Shown here: piece after piece, positions 1-11,900 of the stretch
Layout: each line of letters opens with the position of its first letter
How positions within the stretch are numbered: the stretch's first letter is position 1
Source: Mesorhabditis belari
Taxonomy: Eukaryota; Nematoda; Chromadorea; Rhabditida; Rhabditidae
Length of the DNA stretch: 64,000 bases
Assembly: GCA_958450365.1 (NCBI GenBank)
Contig: CAUEEP010000758.1
Location: 757,565-821,564, forward strand
Reading direction: 5' to 3'
The notes under the pieces: model-generated
Seen by the model: the letters and a program-made list of their open reading frames with translations, nothing else
Databases searched by the model: none
What the model was told of the DNA's origin: nothing
Program-made: the position numbers and the translations under genes

Positions 1-447
1 ATGAAAAAGGGGGAAATGGTAAGAGCACTTTGGTCCTGTCTTGACCTTTTCCCTTTCTTCCTTTCCCTTTCTCCTTCCTCCCTTTCTCCTTTCTCCTTAC
101 TCCCTTTCTCCTTTCTCCTTTCTCCAGCTCACTAATGCTTTTTGTTTTTTTTTTCCCATCACTTTAATGAAAATCGAAACATTTAAGCATTTTTCTTTCA
201 AAATCAAGAACCAAAAAGACCAGGAAGACCAAGAAAAATCAAGAGAAATTTCTGAATTCTTCTCGTTTTTCTTCACCCGATATTTTGTCTCGTTTTTGAT
301 TGGTTGTGGAGAAAAATTGGGAATCACTTTTAGTCACTAAAACTTAAATCGAAAAAAAAGGGACACTTTAAGACAAATTCAAGGTAAAATGAAAAAATGG
401 GAATTGTTTCAAAGTATTGATTTGTATCAAAATAGAACAAAATTCTT
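1..447. other. no gene seen; low-complexity edge
   Basis: The first ~130 bases hold a pyrimidine tract of CCTTTCTCCTT-type words. The rest is AT-rich with no splice-bounded reading frame that I can support. Confidence 0.5.
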
Positions 448-715
448 AAAGCTTATGCTTACAAAATTCTTGAAGCTTACAAAATTCTTACAAGCTTACA
501 GCTTACAGCTTACAATCCTTACAAGCTTACAGCTTACAATTCTTACAGCTTACAATCCTTACAAGCTTACAGCTTACAATTCTCTTACAAGCTTACAGCT
601 TACAATCCTTACAAGCTTACAGCTTACAATCCTTACAAGCTTACAGCTTACAGCTTTCAATTCTTACAAGCTTACAGCTTTCAATTCTTAAAAGCTTACA
701 AAATTCTTAAACTCA
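448..715. repeat. minisatellite, CTTACAGCTTACAAT-type units
   Basis: Irregular tandem units built from CTTACAAG, CTTACAGCTTACAAT and TTCTTACA. Units vary in length, so the open frame across it is a by-product of the repeat. Confidence 0.85.
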
Positions 716-869
716 CACGAGAATTTCAGTCAAAATTTTGAATACTGATGATGAATTTTCTTTTTGCTTTTTTTGTTATCCAAGCTATTTTATGAGCTGT
801 TCAACGTTTTTTGAAAAGAGAAAGTACCAAATAGTAGCTTTATTGTAAAGTGATTGTAATCTTACTTTT

Positions 870-1700
870 GAAACTTGTAAGGGAACTTGTTAACTTGTCT
901 AAACTTGTTAACTTGTTAGCTTGTTCAAACTTGTGAACTTGGGAACTTGTTTAAACGTATTAACTTGTTAACTTGTTCAAACTTGTTAACTTGTTAACTT
1001 GTTTAAACTTCTTAACTTGTTTAAACTTGTTAACTTGTCTAAACTACTTAACTTGTTAATTTGTTCAAACTTGTTAACTTGTTAACTTGTTCAAACTTGT
1101 TAACTTGTCTAAACTACTTAACTTGTTAATTTGTTCAAACTTGTTAACTCGATCCGAGACAAGTTATGAACAAGACAAGTTATTTAATTTACAGTACAGA
1201 GTACTGTAAATTACAATTATTAATATATGATATAAAGTTAAGTTACAGTAAACGAGCACTGTGCTACAATAGTTCATAATATTGTAGCACAATAGTTCTT
1301 TTCTATAACCAACCCATCTCATGGTTAACCTAAAACTTGTTAACTTTTCCAAACCTGTTAACCTGTTCAAAGTTGTTAACTTGTTAATTTGTCTAAACTT
1401 ATGAAGTTGTTCAAAGCTAACCTGTTCAAAGTTGTTAACTTGTTAACCTGTTCAAAGTTGTTAACTTCTTAACCTGTTCAAACTTGTTAACTTCTTAACC
1501 TGTTCAAAGTTGTTCAAAGCTAACCTGTTCAAAGTTGTTAACTTGTTAACCTGTTCAAAGCTGTTAACTTCTTAACCTGTTCAAAGTTGTTAACTTGTTA
1601 ACCTGTTCAAAGTTGTTAACTTCTTAACCTGTTCAAAGTTGTTAACTTGTTAACCTGTTCAAAGTTGTTAACTTCTTAACCTGTTCAAACTTGTTTAACG
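870..1700. repeat. degenerate GTTAAC-rich tandem repeat, two blocks
   Basis: Two blocks (about 870-1155 and 1330-1697) of AACTTGTTAACTTGTTCAA-like units, many with the palindrome GTTAAC. The later block shifts to AACCTGTTCAAAGTTG units. They flank the dispersed repeat copy at 1168-1324, so the array seems to have been split by, or grown around, that repeat. Confidence 0.85.
1168..1324. repeat. dispersed repeat, array-free copy
   Basis: Runs from GAACAAGACAAGTTATT to ACCCATCTCATGG. The same landmarks (CAGAGTACTGT, GTTACAGTAAA, CAATAGTT, CCCATCTCATGG) recur in the same order at 2065-2512. This copy has only a few ATAGTTCATAAT-like words where the other carries a ~320-bp array. Confidence 0.75.
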
Positions 1701-2064
1701 AACCTCCAAAGCGATTAGAATCCTTTTACTATCGAAGCAATCAATCACAAAATTTTTTCATTCATTGAACACTTTCCGGAAGTGTTCTTTCCTATTTCGG
1801 CTTTAAGGAAGAGACTTTTTTTTTTGCATGAAATCCATTTCCACGAATTGTCTTTCCCTTTTCTTTTCATAAAGGTCGGCTACTTTTTAATCCTTTTTTG
1901 ACGGTCTCATTTCATTTCTAAACATTCAAACAAAAGGCGCCAAATTTCTTCACTGAATAGCTTTCTTTCATAAGAAATTGGGATTGAAAACGGATGAAAG
2001 TAAAAAAAGGCAGCAGTCTTTAAACACTTTTACTCTAATACAATACTCCATTCGAGTCAATTGA
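1701..2064. other. no gene seen
   Basis: AT-rich spacer with poly-T runs. No splice-bounded frame, tRNA core or clear inverted repeat was found. Confidence 0.4.
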
Positions 2065-2512
2065 TGAACAAGACAAGTTATTGTATTGTGGCACAGAGTA
2101 CTGTCGCTTGTTAATATGATTATGATGTTGAGTTACAGTAAATAGGTCATTGTTTTACAATAGTTTATAATAGTTTATAGTTGTTTATAGTTGTTTATAG
2201 TTGTTTATAGTTGTTTATAATAGTTTATAATGGCTTATAATGGTTTATAACAGTTTATAACAGTTTATAACAGTTTATAACAGTTTATAATAGTTTATAA
2301 TACTTTATAATACTTTATAATACTTTATAATACTTTATAATACTTTATAATACTTTATAATACTTTATAATACTTTATAATACTTTATAATAGTTTATAA
2401 CAGTTTATAACAGTTTATAACAGTTTATAACAGTTTATAACAGTTTATAACAGTTTATAACAGTTTATAACAGTTTACAGTAGTCCTTTTCATTACTAAA
2501 CCCATCTCATGG
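2065..2512. repeat. dispersed repeat copy carrying a TTTATAAYAG minisatellite
   Basis: Second copy of the 1168-1324 repeat, interrupted by a 2155-2478 array of ten-base units (AGTTTATAAC, ACTTTATAAT, AGTTTATAAT) in homogeneous blocks. The flanks of the array align with the other copy, so the array expanded within this element. Confidence 0.8.
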
Positions 2513-3854
2513 TGAAACTAGAACAATAAACCGTATCTCTTTCATAAATACAAGTGGGTGGAAAGGTGGTAAGCGAAAAGAGAGCAAATTGGATTATCTC
2601 TTCTTGCGATCGTCGATTATCTCGCGTGGCTGTGCAGCTGTATTTTGGCTTTGATGTGGCCGGCTGTGTGGCTAATTCGTCACCACCATCCACATCTCCT
2701 TTCACCTCAAGATACTCAAGAGTGATTACGCAATTGGCGTCTCTTCTAGCCATGAAACCCTTTTTATAATCTTCATAACTTACTTTAGAGATTATATTAA
2801 TGATAACGTTTGATTGTATTTTAAAAAAGATACTTTAGACTTTCAAATGAAAGTGAATTGAGTTGATTAAACTAATGAATTCAGAAAAAGAGATGAGACA
2901 AAGTACTCAATGGGAAATCAGCTCAATCGGCTCATTGACTGATCTTTCACCTTTACGGATTCTAAAAGAGACTCTTTATACTAGACAGGTTTGCCAGAAA
3001 GCGAGCGATCACCTTTCAAAGAACACCTTTCAAATCATTTACTTGAATTTTTATTTTTCTTTGTAGATGATACAAAAGATATTCAGCTATGAATTGGGGT
3101 TTTCGGCAACGACGAATCGATTGGAGCTATTCATTTTATTGAGTTTATTAACTAGAAGTTGGATTTAAGACGTCTAAGCCCTGTACCAGCTAGTCAACTC
3201 GAATGTACTCCAACTCCACCTAGCCAACTCCAATGTATCCAACTCCAGCTAGCAAACTCCAACAATTCCCTGTACTCCTCTCCAATCTGTACCACCTTTT
3301 CCCTATCCAATATCTCAATCATTTCCCCCCTTTCTCACACAGTGATTGCGCCATAACTTATGCTCACTTTTATGTGAGAAATCACCGCCTTTATTTTCTC
3401 TTTCTCGGTGTGAGTGAAGTGTTTATGGGTCGGTGTTGAAGAAAAAGAAGAAAAAGAAATGATCATCCAAATCCATTCAACCCATTCAACAACTGTCCCC
3501 AATTAGGTGAGAGAAAAATTGGGGGTTTGTAAGGTGAAAGAAAGTTTGCCAATATTCGTGACAATTGGTGACAGTTTGTGGGAATCTTTTTTTGGAGGTT
3601 AATCACTACTTAAAAGAGAATCAAAATGACACTCTGGCTCATTACAGAGTCTAGAGTTACAGCTATGAGTTCAATGTTTTGTAGTATAGTAGGCTGAGGT
3701 TTCCAGGGTTATTCTAAATAAAGAAGTGAAGGGATTGAAGGCTTGCTTTGGCAATAGCTCTATCCAGCTATTCAGTACTTTAACTTGTCAAGAGAAAAAG
3801 GAAAGACAAAGCTAGGCCAGGTCAGACTAAAGGCCAAAGGAAGACCAAAGGCTT
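2513..3854. other. no supported gene
   Basis: About 2555-2755 is less AT-rich than its surroundings and is open on both strands (minus-strand frame 2753-2496), but no splice partner, start context or recognisable protein supports it. About 3165-3280 holds AACTCCAACT-like tandem words. The remainder is unremarkable. Confidence 0.4.
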
Positions 3855-4185
3855 ACAGGTTTCAATCTGGCTTACAGATTGAGCCTGGAAGTCAGATTGG
3901 CTTCCAGATTGAGCCTGCAAGCCAGATTGGTTTACAGATTGAACCTGTAAGTCAGATTGACTTACAGATTGAGCCTGGAAGTCAGATTGGCTTCCAGATT
4001 GAGCCTGGAAGTCAGATTGGCTTCCAGATTGAGCCTGGAAGTCAGATTGGTTTACAGATTGAGCCTGGAAGTCAGATTGGCTTCCAGATTGAGCCTGCAA
4101 GTCAGATTGGCTTACAGATTGAGCCTGGAAGTCAGATTGGTTTACAGATTGAGCCTGCAAGTCAGATTGGCTTACAGATTGAACC
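3855..4185. repeat. 30-bp minisatellite, ~11 units
   Basis: Units alternate CAGATTGAGCCTGG and AAGTCAGATTGGCTT. The unit is a multiple of three, so several frames stay open; the + frame would read QIEPGSQIGF repeats. Nothing supports translation. Confidence 0.9.
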
Positions 4186-5083
4186 CTGTTTGAACATTAC
4201 TGTTTTCTATGGACAAGTTAAAAGCCAGACATGAATCAATCAGGCTTACAGGCTTATTTGATCATTGTACAGTACATTGAGCACTTGTGGAAATAGCGCA
4301 ATTGTAAAAGTTGTAAATCAACAGCTTCAGCTGGATCTCTAGGGATCAAATATTCTTTTTTTTTGCTTTTAGCTTTTCATATTTCATAGAGAGAATATCT
4401 TCTGGATTTCTCAAGGGATTTTCTTCACAGACACCGCCTTTCACAAAGATTCTATTAGGAAAAGAAAGAAAAAAAAGAGAGTGAAAGGGTTTTTCAAAGC
4501 ACATCCCTATCCCACTCTTTTGTTTTATTAGTGGACTGGGAGTTGAGGCTGAATTATGGCTGTTTGCGTTTCTTGTCTTTCGGTTCGGCTATGGTTTTCG
4601 AGAATTTATTGGGTGAAACATTGGGGGGAAAGGTTTAAGATAGGGATTTTTTTGATTTTCGGGTTTAAGATAGGAACTTGGATAGAATATGAGATGGATA
4701 CATTTGATAGAATATCAGCTGGATACATTTAATAGAATATCAGCTGTACTTTGATAGAATATCGGCTGGATACAAGTATTCAAAAAGTATTCAAAAGGAT
4801 TTTAAATTCAAATTACTTTTTGAAATCTTAAAAACTCATCGCAGGAAAGACTTTAAAGAGGCTTTTTTTTGATGAAAAGAAAAAAAGGATTGTTGTTTTT
4901 TTGGATGTTGCAAAAAGAGAAAGAGATCCCGCTGGGGGTTCCTGTATTTCATTTCGAGAAGACAACTGTGAGAAAGGAAGCAGAGGGGTTCAACTATTAA
5001 ACTGAAATTTGGTAATTCATTGAGTTCAATGAATAGGGATTGTAGTTTGAAGTTTGACAAGAAAAGAGATTCTAAACTTGAGC
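4186..5083. other. no gene seen
   Basis: AT-rich spacer with a short run of GATAGAATATCAGCTGGA words near 4680-4770. No splice-bounded frame was found. Confidence 0.45.
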
Positions 5084-5245
5084 TTGAGTTTAAGCTTAAG
5101 CTCAAGCTCAAGCTCTACCTCTAGCTCTAGCTCTATCTCTAGCTCTATCTCTAGCTCTATCTCTAGCTCTATCTCTAGCTCTAGCTTTAGCTCTAGCTTT
5201 AGCTCTAGCTTTAGCTCTAGCTTTAGCTCTAGCTTTAGCTCTAAA
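5084..5245. repeat. AGCTCTAGCTCTATCT minisatellite
   Basis: Six-base AGCTCT/AGCTTT/ATCTCT words arranged in 12-base higher-order units, starting inside AAGCTCAAGCTC words. Confidence 0.9.
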
Positions 5246-6060
5246 CAGTAGACTGGAAGTTGGGTTCAGAAACGTTTTTGTATAAACGTACGTGATAGAT
5301 CTAGATTAGTACAGTACAGTAGATCTAGATTAGCTGTCCATTTCTTGAGTCAAACACTCTTTACAATAGCTTAGTACAGAGCACAGTGTTCTTTTCTAAA
5401 GTTTCCTTTAAACCATTCTCTTTACTCCTTACTACTAGATTACTGTAAACTGTTCGATTTCATATTTTCTGTTTCTGTTATTATTATCATCATAGTGAGA
5501 TAGATCTAATCTTTATCCAATCAACTCAAATCTTAAACTAAAGAATGGTTGACAGAAGGTGTGAGAGTCTCGATTCACAGCCTCGAGAGTCAAAAGAAAG
5601 AGAGAGATCTATTCAGTGACAAATGGCGTCAAATGTTCGCGCGGCATCAAATCAAAGAAAAGAAGGAAGATCTATTTTATGAGCCTTCACTGAATACCAA
5701 GGGAAAAGATTCGGGCAAATTGAGACATAGAAGACATAGAAGAAAGACAAGAAAAGAAAGGGAAGAAGATAGAAATAGAAAGAGATCCGAGAATTGATTA
5801 GTGGGCCCACTTTCAGTCTTTAGTCGGTGACAGCAGGCTCGTAAATGGGCGAAAACAAATCGTCTTTTCAATCCTCTTTTCAAGAGGGGTCTAAATATTT
5901 ACCTTCAACGATCTAAGAAGAAAAAAAGCTATTTGAATTTTAAAAGAAATGAGAATTATCAATGAGGATTATCAATGAGGATTATCGTAGTAAAAAAGTG
6001 AGGTTGAGTCGGCTAAAAGTCTAGAAATATGAAAAGAATTACTGTAATGGGATTAGGGAG
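5246..6060. other. no supported gene
   Basis: A 5549-5797 open frame is rich in Lys, Arg and Glu but lies in purine-rich DNA with no splice context, so I do not call it. About 5290-5420 shares TACAGTA/GAGCACAGTGTTC words with the 1168 and 2065 repeats. Confidence 0.4.
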
Positions 6061-6410
6061 AAGACTAATTGATTGATTGAAGTTAATTGATTGAATTTAA
6101 TTGATTGAAGTTGATTGATTGAAGTTGATTGATTGAATTTAATTGATTAAAGTTAATTGATTGAATTTAATTGATTTAAGTTGATTGATTCAAGTTCATT
6201 CAAGTTAGATTCAAGTTAGATTCAAGTTAGATTCAAGTTAGATTTAAGTTCATTCAAGTTCATTCAAGTTCATTCAAATTCATTCAAGTTCATTCAAATT
6301 CATTCAAGTTCATTCAAATTCATTCAAGTTCATTCAAATTCATTCAAATTCATTCAAATTCATTCAAGTTCATTCAAGTTACATTCAAGTTACATTCAAG
6401 TTAGATTCAA
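6061..6410. repeat. two adjoining minisatellites
   Basis: TTGATTGAAGT/TTAATTGATTGAA units (about 6065-6190) pass into ATTCAAGTTC/ATTCAAATTC ten-base units (about 6190-6405). Confidence 0.9.
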
Positions 6411-6890
6411 ATAGATCTCCTTTTTTCTTTCAAACTCTTCACTTGATCTTTTCTTTTCCATAAACATTTCAATTTCTTCAATTTTCATTGTTCTTTTCGC
6501 TAACAAATGACAAAATTTATTGCTGTAGATCCACATAAAAACTTAAACGATTGAGAAATTGCGTAATTTTTTCATTTTTTCATTTGTCTCTTTGTCATTG
6601 TGTTTAAATGCTCAAAAAGCTTTGTGACACAAATTATTGCCTATTATTCGTGAAAGAATAAGAAAAGGACAGGTGTCATTTAGAAAAGAAAAAGAAATAA
6701 ATAGACAAGTTGAGATGGGTAAATGAGGGGAGAAGTTTAGCGGAATGTCGATCTGAAAAACAAACTCTATATATTGTTTTTCTACATACAACTCGACTTT
6801 ACATATTCTTGAAAATCTTCTAGCTGTGGAGCTCAAGTTTTAACTAAGTTTAAAGCCTTTTCAGCTTACTGGCTATAGATTCATTGAGAG

Positions 6891-6934
6891 CTCTGCCTTC
6901 TAATCAAGACTTAAGTCTTGATTAGAAGGCAGAG
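6891..6934. repeat. perfect 44-bp palindrome with no loop
   Basis: Two 22-base arms meet at TTAA (6911-6914), each arm reading CTCTGCCTTCTAATCAAGAC inward. A further partial copy of one arm follows at 6936-6957. See findings. Confidence 0.95.
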
Positions 6935-6954
6935 ATTAGAAGTCTTGATTAGAA

Positions 6955-7070
6955 GGCACTCTGCTTGCTAACCGACAAGCTTCCTTGCTAGCCGACAAGC
7001 TTCCCAGCTAACCGACAAGCTTCCTTGCTAGCCGACAAGCTTCCCAGCTAACCGACAAGCTTCCTTGCTT
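6955..7070. repeat. minisatellite of ~20-bp units
   Basis: Units with GCTAGCCGACAAGCTTCC and GCTAACCGACAAGCTTCC alternate about six times. Confidence 0.9.
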
Positions 7071-7804
7071 ACTTGCTTCCATTCGATCAGATTTACCAAT
7101 TTAATTGAACTTGCAATGCAATGGTCGAATAAAATCAATTAGCGACAAAGGTTGTGGTTACAGTTTCCCCAACCCTCATCATTCTCTTACAACTTTACCT
7201 CACTCTTAACCCCCCCAAATAGCCAAGTTACAGTAAGCTGAGACGAAAACATTTCATTGTTTGACTATTGGAAGTAAAAGGAGAAAAGACTAAAAAAAGA
7301 ACTTTTCGTAAAGAGAGAAGTCTTAATCAAACAGGAGTCAGCTCTTTCTTTTTCTTCTTTTTCTTCTTCAATCTTTTTTCTTTTCACATTCAATTCAATA
7401 GTTTTCCCCTTGCTCCATTTATTGCTCCTTTTCTTTTTGGAAAGAGTTGAGACGAGGGTGAGCAAAAGAATTCTCATTTTAACTCAAACCAACACTAAAC
7501 TTTACGAAAATTGGGGAGTTGATTGAAAATTGATTCAATTTTTGGGTTTTAAGTGATAAAATGATTGATTAGATGTGTAGATTTGGCAAAAAAAATGAAT
7601 GTTATTTAGTGTTAACTGGTGGCCTTCTGGGTAAGGAATTTTTTTTTCTTTCCCACAGAGCTGTCCGCAGTGACTGCAGTGCTGTCTGCAGTGACACACG
7701 CCAGACTAATTGACTTGACCTGGGAAATACTTGGAACACCTGTAAGCCAGATTAGGCTGGACCAAAGTTAACGAGAGCAAAAGGCAAAGGCCAAAACTTC
7801 TATT

Positions 7805-7858
7805 GGGTATCAAACCCTGATCATGTGAGGGGAGCGTTATCCACTAGGCCACCCCCTG
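7805..7858 (-). pseudogene. tRNA-like fragment
   Basis: Read on the minus strand it has an A-box-like TGGCCTAGTGGATAACG and a B-box-like GGGTTTGATAC about 20 bases apart. It is shorter than a real tRNA, has no proper acceptor pairing and the B box departs from GGTTCGANTCC. Degenerate tRNA-derived sequence. Confidence 0.5.
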
Positions 7859-8384
7859 TACCACCATTAGAAAGGAGTGTTTTAAACCATCGCTTTCGTC
7901 ATTCGTTTCAAATTTTCGATTAAAGTTTTACAGTTTTGGAAAGTGATTTGGTAAATTTTGATTTGAGATTCGGATTTCTCATCCTCGATTTGATAAAATC
8001 CAAACAAAAGCTCATCTTTATTTTGTGCTTTTCCCTATTTATTTTCCCCGAATCAACCCGATGAGTCTAGTTGGTTCTTAGCCATTGATGTCTGTCTGTT
8101 TACCATTGATGTCTGTCTGTCTGTCCAATGTCTGTTTACCTTTTTAGGTATCCTTGATGTTGAGTGTTGAGTACTTGAAGTCTAGCTTTACCATAAATCA
8201 CTTCTCATAAATTGCTTTCAATTCATCGATTCTCCTTTTGATCTTCTTCGAAATCGGTTTCTTTTCTGTGTGATCATCATCATTTTCTTCATTCAATTCT
8301 CCTTTTCTGAAAGAAAGACACCGCTTTTCACTCTTCTCCCTCATAAAAATTAGCATAAAGGGTCGAATGGAAAGAGATTGAATG

Positions 8385-8515
8385 AAGGGAAAAGAGAAAG
8401 AAAAAGAGAAAGAAGAAGAGAAAGAAGAAGAGAAAGAAGAACAGAAAGAAGAAGAGAAAGAAGAAGAGAAAGAAGAACAGAAAGAAGAAGAGAAAGAAGA
8501 AGAGAAAGAAGAAGA
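8385..8515. repeat. GAAGAAGAGAAA purine minisatellite
   Basis: Twelve-base polypurine units with GAACAGAAA variants. Long frames on the minus strand (Leu/Phe repeats) are by-products. Confidence 0.9.
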
Positions 8516-8900
8516 AAAGGCCTGTAAATCTTTTGTAGAAGCACAAATTGAGTAAACAGACTGACTTTAAAGGGAAAGTGAGGAGAAATTGGAGACATTT
8601 ACAAGGGGGAAATCGGGATGGAGAGGCTTTGAGAGGGAAAGTGATTCCAGATGTGATTCTTATGAAAACAGAGTGAACAAGGGGTCATTTATAATTCTGA
8701 AAATAGCCATTGCTTTGAGTTTTAAGTTAAAAAAGGTTGAAAATGATTTTGAGGTGGATGATAATGATGAAAATGATTTTGAGTGAGGCTAGCTTTGAGT
8801 CAAAATGTTTTCTTGATTTCAAAAATGATTCAATCACTCGTAAAGAAAGCTTTTACAAGTCTAGTACTTTTTTTTTGCACTTTATATTTTCTTTTTCTAG

Positions 8901-11900
8901 AGCTTCAACTTGATGAGGAAGGATGTGCGATCTGTCCGATTTGTTCGGAGCGTTTACCCGACTCAGAATGGAGTGATCATGTGGAAGAGGAGAGGAGGAG
9001 ATTGAGAGACGCTATTTTGAGGTAAACTTCAAGCTCTTGCAGCTTTTTGCAAGCAATGATCTTGCAAAAATCAGATTTAAATTTTAGTTTAAAAAGCGAT
9101 CGATCATGTGCTCAAGAGAGTATTCCCGGGATCGTCGAGGCATCACGACGAAAACGCGAGAACGAGCTGGCTCGAGTCAAAGCAAATCAAATGAAACGAT
9201 TGGCTTGTGAGTGCTTTATAGGTATAGGAAGAAAAAAGAAAGTAAAATGTAAAGTTCCTATTTGGTTTCTATTTGTTTCCTATTTACCTCTTTGTAGTTC
9301 CTATTTGATTCGTATTTATTAAAAGAAAAAAGAAAGTAAAATGTAAAGTTATACAATTGAATCAATATATGATTAATAATATGATTTTAGTGAAACGAGC
9401 GGTTGGACCATCGACCTCTGTACGTGACACGATGACTCCGTTCAGTCGACAGGTGAAGAGATTCTAGAATTTGTTTCCTTAAAAAATCTTAATCAAAATC
9501 TAATTTAACAGAATTACGATAGCTTTTCCTAGAGAATACCTTTTAAAAAAAAATTTTTACTAACTAGAGAATGTTGTGAACTTATCGTGACTCGATAAGT
9601 TACTTATCGAGTTACGATAAGTAACTTTTGAGTCGGGAAATAGCCTATCTGATGCAGTTTTTCACACTGATTCCGAATTTGCAATCAAAAGTTACTTATC
9701 GAGTTACGATAAGTAACTTTTGACTCGGGAAATAGCCTATCTGATGCAGTTTTTCACACTGATTCCGAATTTGCAATCAGTTTTCGCTTCTCTATCGCGA
9801 GATATTTGGCATCCAAGTTTTTGGGGTTTCTTTATGAGGGCGACGCACTGTCTTCAGTCAACGGCTTCGGTGATGTAGTGGTTAGTGCGCGCGTCTGCCG
9901 GGCGTATGCTCTTTTGGACCCGGAGGGTTCGAGTCCTCTGTCTATATCAGACATGCTTTCTTTTATTCTTTTCGCCCATTTTATGAGCTTGTATGCCAAA
10001 TATCTCGCGATAGAGAGGCGTTTGACAAAAACTGATTACAGATTCGGAATCAGTGTGAAGAACTGCATCAGATAGGCTATTTTCCGAGACAAAAGCCACG
10101 ATAAGTTAACAACATTCCCTAGTAAGATGTTTTTTCTTCAATTAGATTCCTATTGACGTGCGATTGTAAGGAAGTGACGCGAAAGCGGCGCGCCGGGCTT
10201 TCTAAAGCGTGGATACGTACCGTACCCCGCACAAAATTCTCCTTTTGCCATTCTTTTCATTTTCTTTCATTCCTTCATTCGGAAACTTTGCCCGTCTTTC
10301 TTTCGTCTGTCCAAAAACTTTGCCAAATCTTGCTAAGTTTTCTTTCCCCCGATTCGAAAAATCTATTATTTTTGTAATGCGTTTTTAAAGTACCATCTCC
10401 CCTCGCTCGTTCCCCCTTTTTTTATATTATTTCCTCATAGCTTATTGTATTCTAATACGGTTTTATTTCGTTTTCGTTACGGTTTTCGGTTTTTCCCACT
10501 CCATTTTATTAAATCTGTTCACAAATACCGTTTAAACTCAACTGAAGCAATTTCTTTTAACTAAAATGCAAATCTAAATAGTCTGTCACAGCGCGATCTT
10601 CTCCTTACTTCATTGTTACGTGTTGACTCTTCATTTACAATTACAAGAGATATTTTTCTGCTTGAATGAGGGCAATAAATCCACGAAAACCCTTTGTATA
10701 CAGCCAATATTCACTTCTTCGTTTCTCAATATAGACTATTTTGTGGGTGTGTTGATGAGAAAAAGAGATTGGATGGGGAAATTGGTTGTAAACGACTTTG
10801 GGGGTGTGCAATGAATGCCAAGGGATAGGGGTTAATAAGAAAATGTGTAAAAAAAGCAATGATTCTTAAACAATAGATGATCAGAATGTACTTGCTTTAC
10901 TTATTTCTTATTTTCAGTTCTTATTTACCAACCTTATTTTCAGTCTGACGGTCTCAACTCGCCCGACTCGAAGCCAGCCAGCGAGACGAACAATATTCGA
11001 TGCTCGATCTGTTCGGTTTGTGTTTTTTTTGCTTTTGGAAAATAAAATACACTACTGGACAATGAAATATCATATTTGAAAAAACTCTTTTGCACTTTCG
11101 CGCGTCTGTAACTCCCTTGTCTTTACCGTATTTCTAAATATTAATATTACCATTGTGTAGCCCTTGAAAAGAGCTTTCAGAGAATGTATAACACTAATAG
11201 TTTAAACTCAAAGACAAGGGAGTTACCGACGCGCGAAGGTGCGAAAGAGTTTTTTCAATTATGATATTTCATTGTCCAGTACTGTACCTAGCTTATACCT
11301 AGGTACTTGGAAAGCTTAATTATATTTATAAAAGCCTTTATTTTTAGAGAGACGTCGAGTATTGTATTGTTGCGGCGAGCTTCGAGAATCCTCGATGTCA
11401 GATGTGTTATGATACATTCCGCGCCACTCCGACTGCCGTTTTGATTCCAGCTACAGTGAGTGGATTAAAAGAACTAACAATAAGCATATTAAATGATAGA
11501 AATCTCATGAAATCAGCGTTTTGTCACTGTTTGAACTTGACATAATTGATGATTCCCCATTTCTTTGATTTGAATCCTTTATGACGCAATGCACTCAATG
11601 ATCAAAAGCTTCTTTTTGAGAATAAAAAGGAAATCACCGAATAAAGGGTGATTTCTCGAGAGAATGGGGGAAATGCCTCTTGAGAGAACACACTTGAGTA
11701 GGGGAAAGAGGAGGGGATAAGGGTCCCATAATGATCCAATAAAGGGATAGGGAAATGGCTGTGCTTGTAAAAAGCGCATAGATAAATGTAAGTATCTTTT
11801 CTTTTCTGAAAACTATCCAGAATCTAAGCATAGTACTCGTGGCTTGCTCTCGAGAGGTGTACTTTGTGCTAACTGTTCTAGTTCTAGCTCTAGTTCTAGT

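Noticed and set aside
2496..2753. Minus-strand frame MARRDANCVITLEYLEV...
   Set aside because: Slightly higher GC but no partner exons, no recognisable family and an equally open plus strand.
3785..4234. 149-codon open frame of QIEPGSQIGF repeats
   Set aside because: Entirely a 30-bp tandem repeat, open on both strands, without splice or start support.
5549..5797. 82-codon Lys/Arg/Glu-rich frame
   Set aside because: Purine-rich low-complexity DNA; nothing else supports coding.
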